Origin: Streptomyces griseoflavus
GTDB taxonomy: Bacteria > Actinomycetota > Actinomycetes > Streptomycetales > Streptomycetaceae
Direction: 5' to 3'
Length of the DNA: 64,000 nucleotides
Assembly: GCF_014649995.1 (NCBI RefSeq)
Contig: NZ_BMUC01000009.1
Coordinates: 70,899-134,898 of the forward strand
The position numbers were made by a program, and so were the translations under genes. Each line of letters opens with the position of its first letter. The first letter of the stretch is position 1. Below the pieces are notes generated by a model, which did no database searches, was not told where the DNA came from, and worked only from the letters and a program-made list of their open reading frames with translations. This document shows positions 23,136 to 31,491 of the stretch, in pieces.

Positions 23136-25571
23136 GTGGGCGGGATCACTCTGACGCAGGACGAGCCGGTCACGGCACCACCGGCCGGGGGCCCGCCGCC
23201 CCCGGCACCGGTCGCGGAGCCGGGCCTGAGCCCGCGCCGGGTCCGGCTCGTCTTCGTCGCCCTGATGCTCGCGCTGCTCCTCGCCGCCCTGGAGCAGATG
23301 ATCGTCGCCACCGCGCTGCCGAAGATCGTCGGCGAGCTGCACGGCCTGGACAGCATGTCCTGGGCGATCACCGCCTATCTGCTCACCTCCACCATCGGCC
23401 TCCCGGTCTACGGCAAGCTCGGCGACCTGCTCGGCCGCAAGGGCGTGTTCCAGTTCGCCATCCTCGTCTTCGTCATCGGCTCCGCGCTGGCCGGACGGGC
23501 GACGACCATGGACCAGCTGATCGCCTACCGCGCGGTGCAGGGCGTCGGCGCGGGCGGGCTGATGATCGGCGTCCAGGCGATCATGGCGGACATCGTGCCC
23601 GCGCGGCAGCGCGGCCGCTTCATGGGGCTCATCGGCGCCGCCTTCGGCCTGGCCTCCGTCGCCGGCCCCCTGCTCGGCGGCTGGTTCACCGACCACCTCT
23701 CCTGGCGCTGGTGCTTCTACATCAACATCCCCTTCGGCCTCGTCACCATGGTCGTCGTGGCCCTGGTGCTCAAGCTGCCCAAGCCGGCCGCGCGGGGCCG
23801 CTTCGACGTCCTCGGCACCCTGTTGCTGGCCGCCGCCTCCACCTGCCTGGTGCTGCTGACCACCTGGGGCGGCACCGAGTACGCCTGGGACTCCCGCACC
23901 GTGCTCGGACTCGGCGCGGGCGCCGCCGCGGCCACCGCGCTCTTCCTCCTCGTCGAACGCTTCGCCGCCGAACCCCTCATCCCGCTGCGGCTGTTCCGCG
24001 ACTCCGTCTTCAACATCACCGGCCTGGTGGGCCTGGTGATCGGCGTCGCCCTGTTCGGCGCCGCGAGCTACCTGCCCACGTACCTGCAGATGGTCGACGG
24101 GGCCTCCGCCACCGAGTCCGGGCTGCTGATGCTGCCCATGATGGGCGGCATCGTCGGCGCCTCCGTCGTCTCCGGCCAGCTCATCACCCGCACCGGCCGC
24201 TACCGGTGGCACCCCGTCGCCGGCGCGGCCCTCGCGGTCGTCGGCATGGGGCTGCTCTCCCGCCTGGAGACCGGCACCCCCCGGCTGCACTACAGCGTCT
24301 GGATGGCCGTCCTGGGCACCGGCATCGGCATGGTGATGCCGGTGCTGGTCCTCGCCGTGCAGAACGCGGCGCGCCCCGCCGACCTCGGCACCGCCACCAG
24401 CGCCCACAACTACTTCCGGCAGATCGGCGGCAGCGTCGGGGCCGCCGTCTTCGGCACCCTCTTCGCCGACCGGCTCGACGACGCGCTCGCCGAGCGCCTC
24501 CCCGCGGACGCGGCCGCGCCGGACGCCGCGTCCGTCACCCCCGAGTCGGTGCGCGCGCTGCCGCCCGGGCTGCGCGACGCCTACGTGCAGGCCTACGCCG
24601 ACGCCATGCCGCGCATCTTCCTCTACCTGGTGCCGGTGCTCGTCCTCGGCCTGCTCATCGCCTTCTTCCTCAAGGAGAAACCACTGGTGTCCCACCACGC
24701 CCCCACCGCCGACCCCGCCCAGCAGGCGCCGTACTCCGACCCGCGGGTGCCGCCCGCCCGCCCCCGCTCGGCCGGCGGGGCGAACCCCGCCGGGCCGCGC
24801 CTGCCGCACACCGGCGGCATCCCCGTCTGCGGCACCGTCCAGCATCCCGACGGGACCGCCGTGCCCCGCGCGGCCCTCACCCTCATCGACGTCTCGGGAC
24901 AGCAGACCGGACGCGGCGCCAGCGGCGAGGACGGCCGGTACGCGCTGGCCACGCCCGGCCCGGGCGCGTACGTCCTGATCGCCGCCGCGGGCGGCCACCA
25001 GCCGCAGGCGGTCTCAGTGACCGTCGGCGAGCGGCCCGTCGAACTCGACGTCGTCCTCGGCGGCGCGGGCCGCCTGGCCGGCAGCGTCGTCACCGCCGAC
25101 GGCACACCCGTACGGGACGCCGCCGTCACCCTCACCAACGTCCACGGCGAGGTCGTCGCCAGTACCCGCAGCGGCCGCGAGGGCGGTTACGTCATCACCG
25201 AGCTGGTGGCCGGCGAGTACACGCTCGCCGCGAGCGCCCCCGCCTTCCGGCCGGCCGCCCTCCCGGTCACCGTCCAGGCCGCCCGCGAGACCCGCCAGGA
25301 CGTCGAACTCGCCGGCGGCGCCGTGCTCCGCGGCACCGTGCGGGCGGGCGGCGGACGGCCCGTCGAGGAGGCGCGGGTGACCCTCCTGGACGCGGCGGGC
25401 AACGTCGTCGACACCCTCACCACCGGACCCGACGGCACCTTCCGCTTCGTCGACCTCTCCTCCGGGGAGTACACCGTCATCGCCGCCGGCTACCCACCGG
25501 TCGCGACCGTGCTCCAAGTGGCCGGCGGAGGCCGGACGGAACGCGACCTCCAGCTGGGTCACGAGGACTGA
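23136..25571 (+). CDS. MFS (DHA2, EmrB/QacA-type) transporter fused to three carboxypeptidase-regulatory-like domains
   Basis: 811 residues. The first ~520 form a 14-helix drug:proton antiporter of the DHA2 group, with [17 protein letters not shown] in helix 1, [13 protein letters not shown] in loop 2-3 (motif A) and a helix 5 block [23 protein letters not shown]. After a Pro-rich linker come three ~85-residue beta-sandwich repeats of the CarboxypepD_reg type, starting near [40 protein letters not shown] and [20 protein letters not shown]. The GTG at 23136 is preceded by GAGGGGA. The tail side of the membrane is unclear: 14 helices place both ends in the cytoplasm, odd for a domain usually found outside cells. 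Confidence 0.9.
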   Translation: MGGITLTQDEPVTAPPAGGPPPPAPVAEPGLSPRRVRLVFVALMLALLLAALEQMIVATALPKIVGELHGLDSMSWAITAYLLTSTIGLPVYGKLGDLLGRKGVFQFAILVFVIGSALAGRATTMDQLIAYRAVQGVGAGGLMIGVQAIMADIVPARQRGRFMGLIGAAFGLASVAGPLLGGWFTDHLSWRWCFYINIPFGLVTMVVVALVLKLPKPAARGRFDVLGTLLLAAASTCLVLLTTWGGTEYAWDSRTVLGLGAGAAAATALFLLVERFAAEPLIPLRLFRDSVFNITGLVGLVIGVALFGAASYLPTYLQMVDGASATESGLLMLPMMGGIVGASVVSGQLITRTGRYRWHPVAGAALAVVGMGLLSRLETGTPRLHYSVWMAVLGTGIGMVMPVLVLAVQNAARPADLGTATSAHNYFRQIGGSVGAAVFGTLFADRLDDALAERLPADAAAPDAASVTPESVRALPPGLRDAYVQAYADAMPRIFLYLVPVLVLGLLIAFFLKEKPLVSHHAPTADPAQQAPYSDPRVPPARPRSAGGANPAGPRLPHTGGIPVCGTVQHPDGTAVPRAALTLIDVSGQQTGRGASGEDGRYALATPGPGAYVLIAAAGGHQPQAVSVTVGERPVELDVVLGGAGRLAGSVVTADGTPVRDAAVTLTNVHGEVVASTRSGREGGYVITELVAGEYTLAASAPAFRPAALPVTVQAARETRQDVELAGGAVLRGTVRAGGGRPVEEARVTLLDAAGNVVDTLTTGPDGTFRFVDLSSGEYTVIAAGYPPVATVLQVAGGGRTERDLQLGHED

Positions 25572-25573
25572 GA

Positions 25574-25815
25574 CGGTTCTCCGGGCTCGTCACCGGCGCC
25601 GTACGGCACTTCCGTGCCCGCCCCGGTGGCGCCCCGGCTGGTGCGCGGCGGCACGCTGCCGTGCGGGGCGGCGGACGGCGACCACGAACCGCCGGCGCCG
25701 CGTGGCGCACGACCGACGGACGAGGCCGGGCGCGGCCTGCGGGTGGCCTGCACCCTCGCCCGCGAGCGGGGCACGAGCCGCACCACGGCCGGCAGGAGCG
25801 TGTGGTGCGAGGTGA
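25574..25815 (+). pseudogene. Truncated, frameshifted remnant of an RsbW-type anti-sigma/ATP-binding protein
   Basis: Immediately after the MFS stop, one frame (from 25574) reads FSGLVTGAVRHFRARPGG, close to the N-box ELVTNAVRH of the HATPase_c fold of SpoIIAB/RsbW proteins. Around 25630 the similarity shifts frame and continues as RLVRGGTLPCGAADGDHEPP, then ARPTDEAGRGLRV and TTAGRSVWCEV, matching the G-box and C-terminus of Streptomyces ATP-binding regulators of this type. The N-terminal third is missing, the metal-binding Asn is changed (TGA for TNA) and there is no start codon. Recognised by eye; a single sequencing error could explain the shift but not the missing start. Confidence 0.55.
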
Positions 25816-26037
25816 CGGCCCCGCCGCCGAGCGCCGGCCCGGGTGGGACGACGGTCCCGCTAGCAGGCGGACGCCGGCGGCGCAACCGGTGCGGGGCAGT
25901 GCCGGCGGGGGCCGGCTGTGGTGGCACCCGCCATACCGTTGCACGTTGAACGACCCCTACGGTGCCGGACACCGGGCCGCTCCCGCCGATCCACGCCCAG
26001 GGAGCGGCCCGGATTCCCCCCGCACCGAGGAGCCGCC
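25816..26037. other. Leader/promoter region of the depolymerase gene
   Basis: Gap between the RsbW remnant and the PHB depolymerase. TTGCAC and TTGAAC occur near 25932-25945, but no properly spaced -10 follows, so I cannot place a promoter. No coding frame. Confidence 0.4.
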
Positions 26038-27576
26038 ATGCAGTCGCCGCCCCGCCGGACACCCGCCGCCCCGCGCTCGAGCGCCCCGCCCGCTCCGCCC
26101 CCCGGCCCCGTGCCGTCCCGTACACGCCGTGGCCGTTTCGGCCTGCTGTCCCGGCTCGTGGCCGTCGTCGCGCTGGTCCTGGCGCCGGCCCTGGCCGGCC
26201 CGGCACCGGAGGCCCACGCCGCCGTCGGCCTGACCCGGGTCACCGGCTTCGGCGCCAACCCGGGCGGGCTGAACATGTACGTCTACCGGCCCGCCTCCCT
26301 GCCCGCCGCTCCGGCGGTGGTGTTCGCCCTGCACGGCTGCGGTCAGAACGCCCAGACGTACGCCGACAACTCCGGTCTGCCCGAACTCGCCGACCGGCAC
26401 GGCTTCCTGGTGGTCCTCGCCGAGACCACCAGCGCCAACAACGCGGGCAAGTGCTTCAACTGGTTCCAGCCCGCCGACAACCGCAGGGGCCAGGGCGAGG
26501 CCGAGTCGATCCGGCAGATGGCCGCGCACACCGTCTCCGCCTACGGCGCGGACGCCGGGCGGACCTACGTCACCGGTCTCTCCGCCGGCGGTGGCATGAC
26601 CTCGGTGGTGCTCGCCGCCTACCCGGACGTCTTCCGGGCCGGCGCGGTCGTCGCCGGGCTGCCCCACGGCTGCGCCGACGACATGATGGCGGCCTACACC
26701 TGCATGAACCCCGGGGTCGACCGGACCCCGGCCCAGTGGGCCCAGCGGGTCCGCGACGCCCACCCGTCGTGGACGGGTCCCTGGCCGCGCGTGGCCGTCT
26801 GGCACGGTGACCGGGACACCACCGTCGTGCCGCGCAACGCCGACGAACTGCGCGACCAGTGGACCGAGCTGCACGGCCTGTCCCGGACACCGACCCGTAC
26901 GTCCGTCATCGGCCCGAACTCCACCCGGCACGAGGAGTACGTCGCCGCGGACGGTTCGGTGGCCGTCGAGGTCAACCGGGTGCCGGGCATCGGGCACGCC
27001 ACACCGGTCGATCCGGGCAGCGGCCCCCAGCAGTGCGGCGGCACCGGTACCGCCCACTTCGCGGACTCGATCTGCTCCAGCCACTGGATCAGCCGCTTCT
27101 TCGGCCTGGACGGACCCGGCCCCGGCACCGGGGTGCTGCCCGCTCCGACCGGCCTCGCCCCGGCCGGGGCCACCGACACCACCATCGGCCTGACCTGGAA
27201 CGCCGTGGACGGCGCCACGGGATACGCCGTCCACCGCGACGGTGTCCCGGTCGCCACGGCGGACTCCACGTCCTACACCGACAGCGGGCTCGCCCCCGGC
27301 TCGTCCCACACCTACGCCGTCGCGGCCCGCGACGGCGAGGGCAGGACGGGACGGCTCTCCGGCACGGTCACCGCGCGGACCACCGGCGCGGCCGCCGCCT
27401 GCTGGACCGCCTCCAACTACGCCCACGTCCAGGCGGGACGCGCCGTCACCAGCGGGGGTCGCACCCACGCCAAGGGCTCCGGGCAGGACATGGGCCTGTA
27501 CAACGTCTACGTCACCCACACCCTGAAGGAGTCGCCCGCCGGCTACTTCACCCTCGCGGACGGGAACTGCCCCTGA
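26038..27576 (+). CDS. Secreted poly(3-hydroxybutyrate) depolymerase
   Basis: 512 residues. An Arg-rich n-region and hydrophobic core (about 36-55), followed by AHA, form a signal peptide cut near residue 61. The catalytic domain has oxyanion block ALHGCGQNAQTYAD, nucleophile box GLSAGGGM (Ser182) and the His region PGIGHATPVDPG: a type I extracellular short-chain-length PHA depolymerase. A fibronectin type III linker (about 368-450) is followed by a ~57-residue C-terminal polymer-binding domain containing CWTASNYAHVQAGRA. The domain order matches known PHB depolymerases. It releases 3-hydroxybutyrate oligomers outside the cell. ATG at 26038 has GAGGAG 6 bases upstream. Confidence 0.92.
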   Translation: MQSPPRRTPAAPRSSAPPAPPPGPVPSRTRRGRFGLLSRLVAVVALVLAPALAGPAPEAHAAVGLTRVTGFGANPGGLNMYVYRPASLPAAPAVVFALHGCGQNAQTYADNSGLPELADRHGFLVVLAETTSANNAGKCFNWFQPADNRRGQGEAESIRQMAAHTVSAYGADAGRTYVTGLSAGGGMTSVVLAAYPDVFRAGAVVAGLPHGCADDMMAAYTCMNPGVDRTPAQWAQRVRDAHPSWTGPWPRVAVWHGDRDTTVVPRNADELRDQWTELHGLSRTPTRTSVIGPNSTRHEEYVAADGSVAVEVNRVPGIGHATPVDPGSGPQQCGGTGTAHFADSICSSHWISRFFGLDGPGPGTGVLPAPTGLAPAGATDTTIGLTWNAVDGATGYAVHRDGVPVATADSTSYTDSGLAPGSSHTYAVAARDGEGRTGRLSGTVTARTTGAAAACWTASNYAHVQAGRAVTSGGRTHAKGSGQDMGLYNVYVTHTLKESPAGYFTLADGNCP

Positions 27577-27593
27577 TCCGCGAGCCGCTCGCC

Positions 27594-27628
27594 GCCGCAG
27601 GTGCTGCCCGGCCCGGGGCACCTGCGGC
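27594..27628 (+). terminator. Hairpin terminator after the depolymerase
   Basis: An 11-bp perfect inverted repeat (27594-27604 and 27618-27628) with a 13-base loop, 18 bp after the stop codon. There is no T-run, which is common for Streptomyces terminators. Confidence 0.6.
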
Positions 27629-27682
27629 GCCCTGCGCTGCCCCGCGAGGCCCGTGGGTGGCCCTCCACCGATCGAGCAGCTT

Positions 27683-27703
27683 CTATGTGCCCCACACACA
27701 TAG
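27683..27703. promoter_or_regulatory. Palindromic operator candidate before the short-chain dehydrogenase
   Basis: CTATGTG-N7-CACATAG, a perfect 7-bp inverted repeat in a 21-bp site, 34 bp before the ATG at 27738. It is AT-rich against a very GC-rich background and lies where the promoter should be, so it is probably a regulator-binding site. The regulator is unknown. Confidence 0.45.
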
Positions 27704-27737
27704 GTGTCGCGGTGAGGCGTCCGTACTGTTTCCGGCC

Positions 27738-28535
27738 ATGACAAGCGAAACACCTCGTCCCGCCCCCCGCCCCGCCCCGGCCGGCGCGGGCGTGGACCTG
27801 ACGTCCAGGACCGCCCTGGTCACGGGCGGCGGCAGCGGTATCGGCAAGGCATGCGCCGCGGCGCTGGCCGGGGCCGGGGCCACCGTGCACGTGGTCGACC
27901 GGGACGCCGAATCGGCCAGGAAGGCCGCCGCCGAGATCGGGGGAGAGGCGCATGTCGTCGACCTTGCGGACCCGGCGGCGCTGGACACGCTGCCCACGGA
28001 GGTCGACATCCTGGTCAACAACGCCGGTCTCCAGCACGTGGCGCCCCTGACCGAGTTCCCTCCGGAGCGCTTCGACCTCATCCAGCGGGTGATGGTCACC
28101 GCCCCGTTCCTGCTGATGCGCCGCAGCCTCCCGCACATGTACGGGCAGGGCTGGGGACGGCTGATCAACGTCTCCAGCGTCCACGGGCTGCGGGCCAGCG
28201 CCTACAAGTCCGCCTACGTCACCGCCAAGCACGCACTCGAGGGCCTGAGCAAGGTGGCCGCGATCGAGGGCGCCCCCCACGGCGTGACCAGCAACTGCGT
28301 CAACCCCGGCTACGTCCGCACCCCCCTGGTGGAGAACCAGATCCGCGACCAGGCCGCCGCGCACGGCATCAGCGCCGGCGACGTCCTGACCGACGTGCTG
28401 CTCACCCGCTCACCCGTCAAGCGCCTCCTGGAGCCGGAGGAGGTCGCCGCCGCCGCGCTGTGGCTGTGCGCCGACCACAGCAGCTACGTCACGGGCATCT
28501 CCCTGCCGCTCGACGGCGGCTGGGGAGCCGGCTGA
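27738..28535 (+). CDS. Short-chain dehydrogenase, likely D-3-hydroxybutyrate dehydrogenase
   Basis: 265 residues of the classical SDR fold: TGGGSGIG cofactor motif near residue 30, NNAG, then the catalytic Ser (NVSSVHG) and YVTAK with Tyr and Lys. The string SVHGLRASAYKSAYVTAKH and a C-terminal GISLPLDGGWGAG are typical of 3-hydroxybutyrate dehydrogenases, which oxidise (R)-3-hydroxybutyrate to acetoacetate with NAD. This fits its place between a PHB depolymerase and a carboxylate symporter. A 16-residue Pro-rich tail precedes the fold. The ATG has no clear ribosome site, so the start may be leaderless. Confidence 0.85.
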   Translation: MTSETPRPAPRPAPAGAGVDLTSRTALVTGGGSGIGKACAAALAGAGATVHVVDRDAESARKAAAEIGGEAHVVDLADPAALDTLPTEVDILVNNAGLQHVAPLTEFPPERFDLIQRVMVTAPFLLMRRSLPHMYGQGWGRLINVSSVHGLRASAYKSAYVTAKHALEGLSKVAAIEGAPHGVTSNCVNPGYVRTPLVENQIRDQAAAHGISAGDVLTDVLLTRSPVKRLLEPEEVAAAALWLCADHSSYVTGISLPLDGGWGAG

Positions 28536-28606
28536 CCCGCCCGCCCCCACGACCACCCCCCACGTCCGTCCCCGCACCCGCACCTCACCCGAGAATCGGT
28601 GAACCC

Positions 28607-30001
28607 ATGTCCGAGACCACACCCGCCAAGCCGGGCGAGCCCCGTCCCGGTGGCATCGCACGTGTCGTCGGCGCGAGCCTGATCGGCACCACCGTCGAGT
28701 GGTACGACTTCTTCCTCTACGGCTCCGCCGCCGCGCTGGTGTTCAACACCCTCTTCTTCCCCAGCAGCGATCCGCTGGTGGGCACGCTGCTCGCCTTCAT
28801 GACCTATGCGATCGGCTTCCTGGCCCGGCCGATCGGCGGCATGGTCTTCGGGCACTACGGCGACAAGATCGGCCGTAAGAAGCTGCTCGTGCTCAGCCTG
28901 CTGATGATGGGCGGCGCCACCTTCGCCATGGGCCTGCTGCCCACCTACGGCAGCATCGGCGTCGGCGCCCCGATCCTGCTCACCGTCCTGCGCCTGATCC
29001 AGGGCTTCGCTCTGGGCGGCGAATGGGGCGGAGCGGTGCTGATCGTCTCCGAGCACGGCGGCGACAAGCACCGGGGCTTCTGGGCGTCCTGGCCGCAGTG
29101 CGGCGTCCCCGCCGGCAACCTGCTGGCCACGGCCGTCCTCGCGGTGCTGGCGTCCGTCCAGTCCGAGGCGGCCTTCCAGTCCTGGGGCTGGCGCATCCCC
29201 TTCCTGCTCTCCGGCGTCCTGGTCCTGATCGGACTGTGGATCCGTGTCTCGGTCTCCGAATCGCCGGTGTTCCTTGCCGCCCAGGCCAAGGCCGAAGCGG
29301 CCGCCGCCGAGGGAGCCGAGGAGAAGCCGCCCGTGGTCGAGGTCTTCCGGCGCAGCTGGCGCGAGGTGCTCGGGGCGATCGGCGTCCGGTTCGGCGAGAA
29401 CATCTCCTACTACATCCTGACCTCCTTCCTGCTGGTGTACGTCACCACCCACCTGGAGCTGCCCAAGAGCACCGCGCTGAACGCGGTCCTGATCGCCTCC
29501 GCCGTCCACTTCGTCACCATCCCGCTGTGGGGGGCGCTCTCCGACCGCCTGGGCCGCAGGCCGGTGACGATGATCGGCGCGGTCGGCATGGCCGTCTGGG
29601 CGTTCGCCTTCTTCTCCCTGGTCGACAGCGAGTCCTTCACCGTGATCACCCTGTCGGTCACCGTGGGCCTGCTGCTCCACGGCGCCATGTACGGACCGCA
29701 GGCCGCCTTCATCTCCGAGATGTTCGACACCAAGGTGCGCTACTCCGGGGCCTCGGTGGGCTCGCAGCTCGCCTCCATCCTCGCCGGGGCGCTCGCCCCG
29801 ATCATCGCCGTCGAACTCCTCAGGCGGTACGGAACCTCGACGCCCATCGCCCTGTACCTCTGTGCCTCCGCCCTGATCACCGCCCTCACCGTCGTGGTCA
29901 TCAAGGAGACCCGCGGGCGCGACCTCACCCAGTCGGTCAAGGAGTCACCGGCGCCCCCGCAGGGACAGGAGCCGGCGCTCGCCCGTACCGACCGGGCCTG
30001 A
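28607..30001 (+). CDS. MHS-family (metabolite:H+ symporter) MFS transporter
   Basis: 464 residues with 12 membrane helices. The family start ASLIGTTVEWYDFFLYG and the loop GHYGDKIGRKKLL are diagnostic of the metabolite:proton symporters (ShiA/KgtP/ProP group). RLIQGFALGGEWGGAVL is the helix 4-5 block. Substrates of the family are mostly carboxylates. Its position 71 bp after the 3-hydroxybutyrate dehydrogenase suggests it imports 3-hydroxybutyrate released by the depolymerase; that is inference. GGTGA stands before the ATG at 28607. Confidence 0.9.
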   Translation: MSETTPAKPGEPRPGGIARVVGASLIGTTVEWYDFFLYGSAAALVFNTLFFPSSDPLVGTLLAFMTYAIGFLARPIGGMVFGHYGDKIGRKKLLVLSLLMMGGATFAMGLLPTYGSIGVGAPILLTVLRLIQGFALGGEWGGAVLIVSEHGGDKHRGFWASWPQCGVPAGNLLATAVLAVLASVQSEAAFQSWGWRIPFLLSGVLVLIGLWIRVSVSESPVFLAAQAKAEAAAAEGAEEKPPVVEVFRRSWREVLGAIGVRFGENISYYILTSFLLVYVTTHLELPKSTALNAVLIASAVHFVTIPLWGALSDRLGRRPVTMIGAVGMAVWAFAFFSLVDSESFTVITLSVTVGLLLHGAMYGPQAAFISEMFDTKVRYSGASVGSQLASILAGALAPIIAVELLRRYGTSTPIALYLCASALITALTVVVIKETRGRDLTQSVKESPAPPQGQEPALARTDRA

Positions 30002-30021
30002 CGCGACGCCACCGCCGTACC

Positions 30022-30056
30022 GTGGTCCGCCCGTGAGCAGGAGACGGGCGGACCAC
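30022..30056 (+). terminator. Terminator of the MHS symporter gene
   Basis: A perfect 13-bp inverted repeat (30022-30034 and 30044-30056) with a 9-base loop, 20 bp after the stop codon. No T-run. Confidence 0.65.
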
Positions 30057-30330
30057 CGGCACGCACCGAACACCGCACCCGCCGTCCCGGCCGCCCGCCC
30101 CCGCGGGCGCGGGGACGGCTCGGGCGTTCACGACGCGGAGGGCGCCGGGCCGGCCCGGGCCGGGAGGAGGGGGGGACCCGTCGTTCCGCCCGCGAGCCGA
30201 CGGGATCCGTCCTCGGCCACGGCGCCCGGCGCGGCGCCCGGCGGGGCATCGGACCACGGCCACGGCGCCGGCCGGGTCCGTACCGAGGACGTCCCCCGCC
30301 GATGCCGGCACCGTCGCCCGGCGCCTCGAC

Positions 30331-30441
30331 CGTGTCGCACGGCCCTCGCTTCCGACGGCCGTGTCGCACGGCGCTCGCTTCCGACGGCCGTGTCGCACGG
30401 CGCTCGCTTCCGACGGCCGTGTCGCACGGCCCTCGCTTCCG
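30331..30441 (+). repeat. 29-bp tandem repeat, four copies (last one partial)
   Basis: Units begin at 30331, 30360, 30389 and 30418, each starting CGTGTCGCACGGC and containing CTCGCTTCC. They differ by one C/G at base 14; the fourth ends after about 23 bases. Copies are adjacent with no spacers, so this is a minisatellite and not a CRISPR array. It lies outside any gene I accept. Confidence 0.85.
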
Positions 30442-30492
30442 CAGCGGACACGCCCGGCGGGGCGCTGTGAGGCGGACCGCGCCCCAGCACCC

Positions 30493-30562
30493 CCGTCCCC
30501 CCAAAAAAGCCGGAGCCCGGCGCCTGCGCAGGCGCCGGGCTCCGGCTTTTTTGGGGGGACGG
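30493..30562. terminator. Perfect 70-bp palindrome, two-way terminator
   Basis: Arms 30493-30527 and 30528-30562 are exact reverse complements with no spacer. Each strand reads a run of six A, a GC-rich stem and then a run of six T followed by G6, so it works as an intrinsic terminator in both directions. This suits its place between the convergent symporter and hydrolase genes. Confidence 0.88.
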
Positions 30563-30588
30563 ACGGGCTCAGGTGTCCGCGACGCGCC

Positions 30589-31491
30589 TCACCCCTCGCC
30601 CCGTCCGGGCATCGCGGCCCGCACCGCGGCGGCGACTTCGCCGGCGGCCGGCGGGAAGAGGATCGAGTAGTGGTTGGTGCCGTCGACGCGGCGGGCCGGC
30701 ATCCGGTCCGGGTCGAGGCCGGCCGCGGCGACACGTTCGGGATCGTAGAGCGCCCGCGGTTCGTCGAGCAGGCCGCGTTCGGCCCACAGCAGGGTGCCGT
30801 GCACCTGTGACCGGTGCACGGCGGCCAGGACCTCGGGATCACCGAGCACGTCGGCGCCGTCCGCGCGTACCGCGTCGAGCACACAGCTGCTGCGCAGCTC
30901 GGGCGCGCGGCCCGTGAGGTCGCGGTCGACGTAGGCGGCCACCCGCGGGCCCCAGTGCGGGGCGAGCGCGGGGTGGGCGCGGAAGAACGCCAGGTAGGAC
31001 TCCCGGTCCTCGAAGGTCATGGACAGCCGGTCCATCGCCGGACCGATGACGGCCTGCAGCAGCTCGTCGATGTCGGTGCCCGCGGGAGCGGGGAAGCCCA
31101 GGCCGCCGTCGACCAGGACCACCCGCGGGAAGCGCTCCGGGTGGCGGGCGGCGGCCAGCGCCGCCACGAAGGCGCCCATGGAATGGCCCACGAGCACCGC
31201 CTGCCGCCGCCCGAGGTGGTCGAGGAGGGCGACGGTGTCCCGGACGTGCGCGGCCAGACCGTACGGACCGGGCAGGGCCGCGCTGGCGGCCCGCCCCCGC
31301 AGGTCGGGGGCGTAGAGGTCGGCGTCCGGCAGTTCCTCGGCCAGGTCCGCGAAGGCCAGGGAGTTGGCGGTGATGCCGTGCAGCGCGACGACCGGCGGGC
31401 CGGAGCCCGGCCACCGGGTGACGGCCAGTTCGCCGCCGCTCACCGGGACGGTGAGGCTCTGCGTCACGAGGCCGGGGACGGACGCGGTCAT
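30589..31491 (-). CDS. Alpha/beta hydrolase linked to the Liv-type transporter
   Basis: 300 residues. ALHGITANSLAF is the oxyanion-loop block, GHSMGAFVAALAA the nucleophile elbow, and VDGTNHYSILF holds the catalytic His near the C-terminus. The fold is that of esterases, lactonases and amidases; the substrate is not evident. Its ATG overlaps the stop of the permease gene (ATGA) and GAGGAG precedes it, so it is the last gene of the transporter operon and probably acts on what the transporter brings in. Confidence 0.87.
   Translation of the reverse strand: MTASVPGLVTQSLTVPVSGGELAVTRWPGSGPPVVALHGITANSLAFADLAEELPDADLYAPDLRGRAASAALPGPYGLAAHVRDTVALLDHLGRRQAVLVGHSMGAFVAALAAARHPERFPRVVLVDGGLGFPAPAGTDIDELLQAVIGPAMDRLSMTFEDRESYLAFFRAHPALAPHWGPRVAAYVDRDLTGRAPELRSSCVLDAVRADGADVLGDPEVLAAVHRSQVHGTLLWAERGLLDEPRALYDPERVAAAGLDPDRMPARRVDGTNHYSILFPPAAGEVAAAVRAAMPGRGEG

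Larger units (their letters stand above)
30002..30588. other. 587-bp gap between convergent genes, with repeats and two hairpins
   Basis: Contains a 13-bp hairpin right after the symporter, about 270 bp of featureless GC-rich sequence, a 29-bp tandem repeat (30331-30441) and a very long palindrome (30493-30562). Open frames here are low-complexity Arg/Pro/Ala strings with no ribosome sites, so I call no gene. Confidence 0.75.

Noticed and set aside
30331-30441. CRISPR array
   Set aside because: The 29-bp units are directly adjacent with no spacers and no cas genes exist in the window.
30033-30470. Open frames on both strands across the 29-bp repeats
   Set aside because: Low-complexity Arg/Pro/Ala translations, no ribosome site, no family similarity; tandem repeats of 29 bp change frame each copy.
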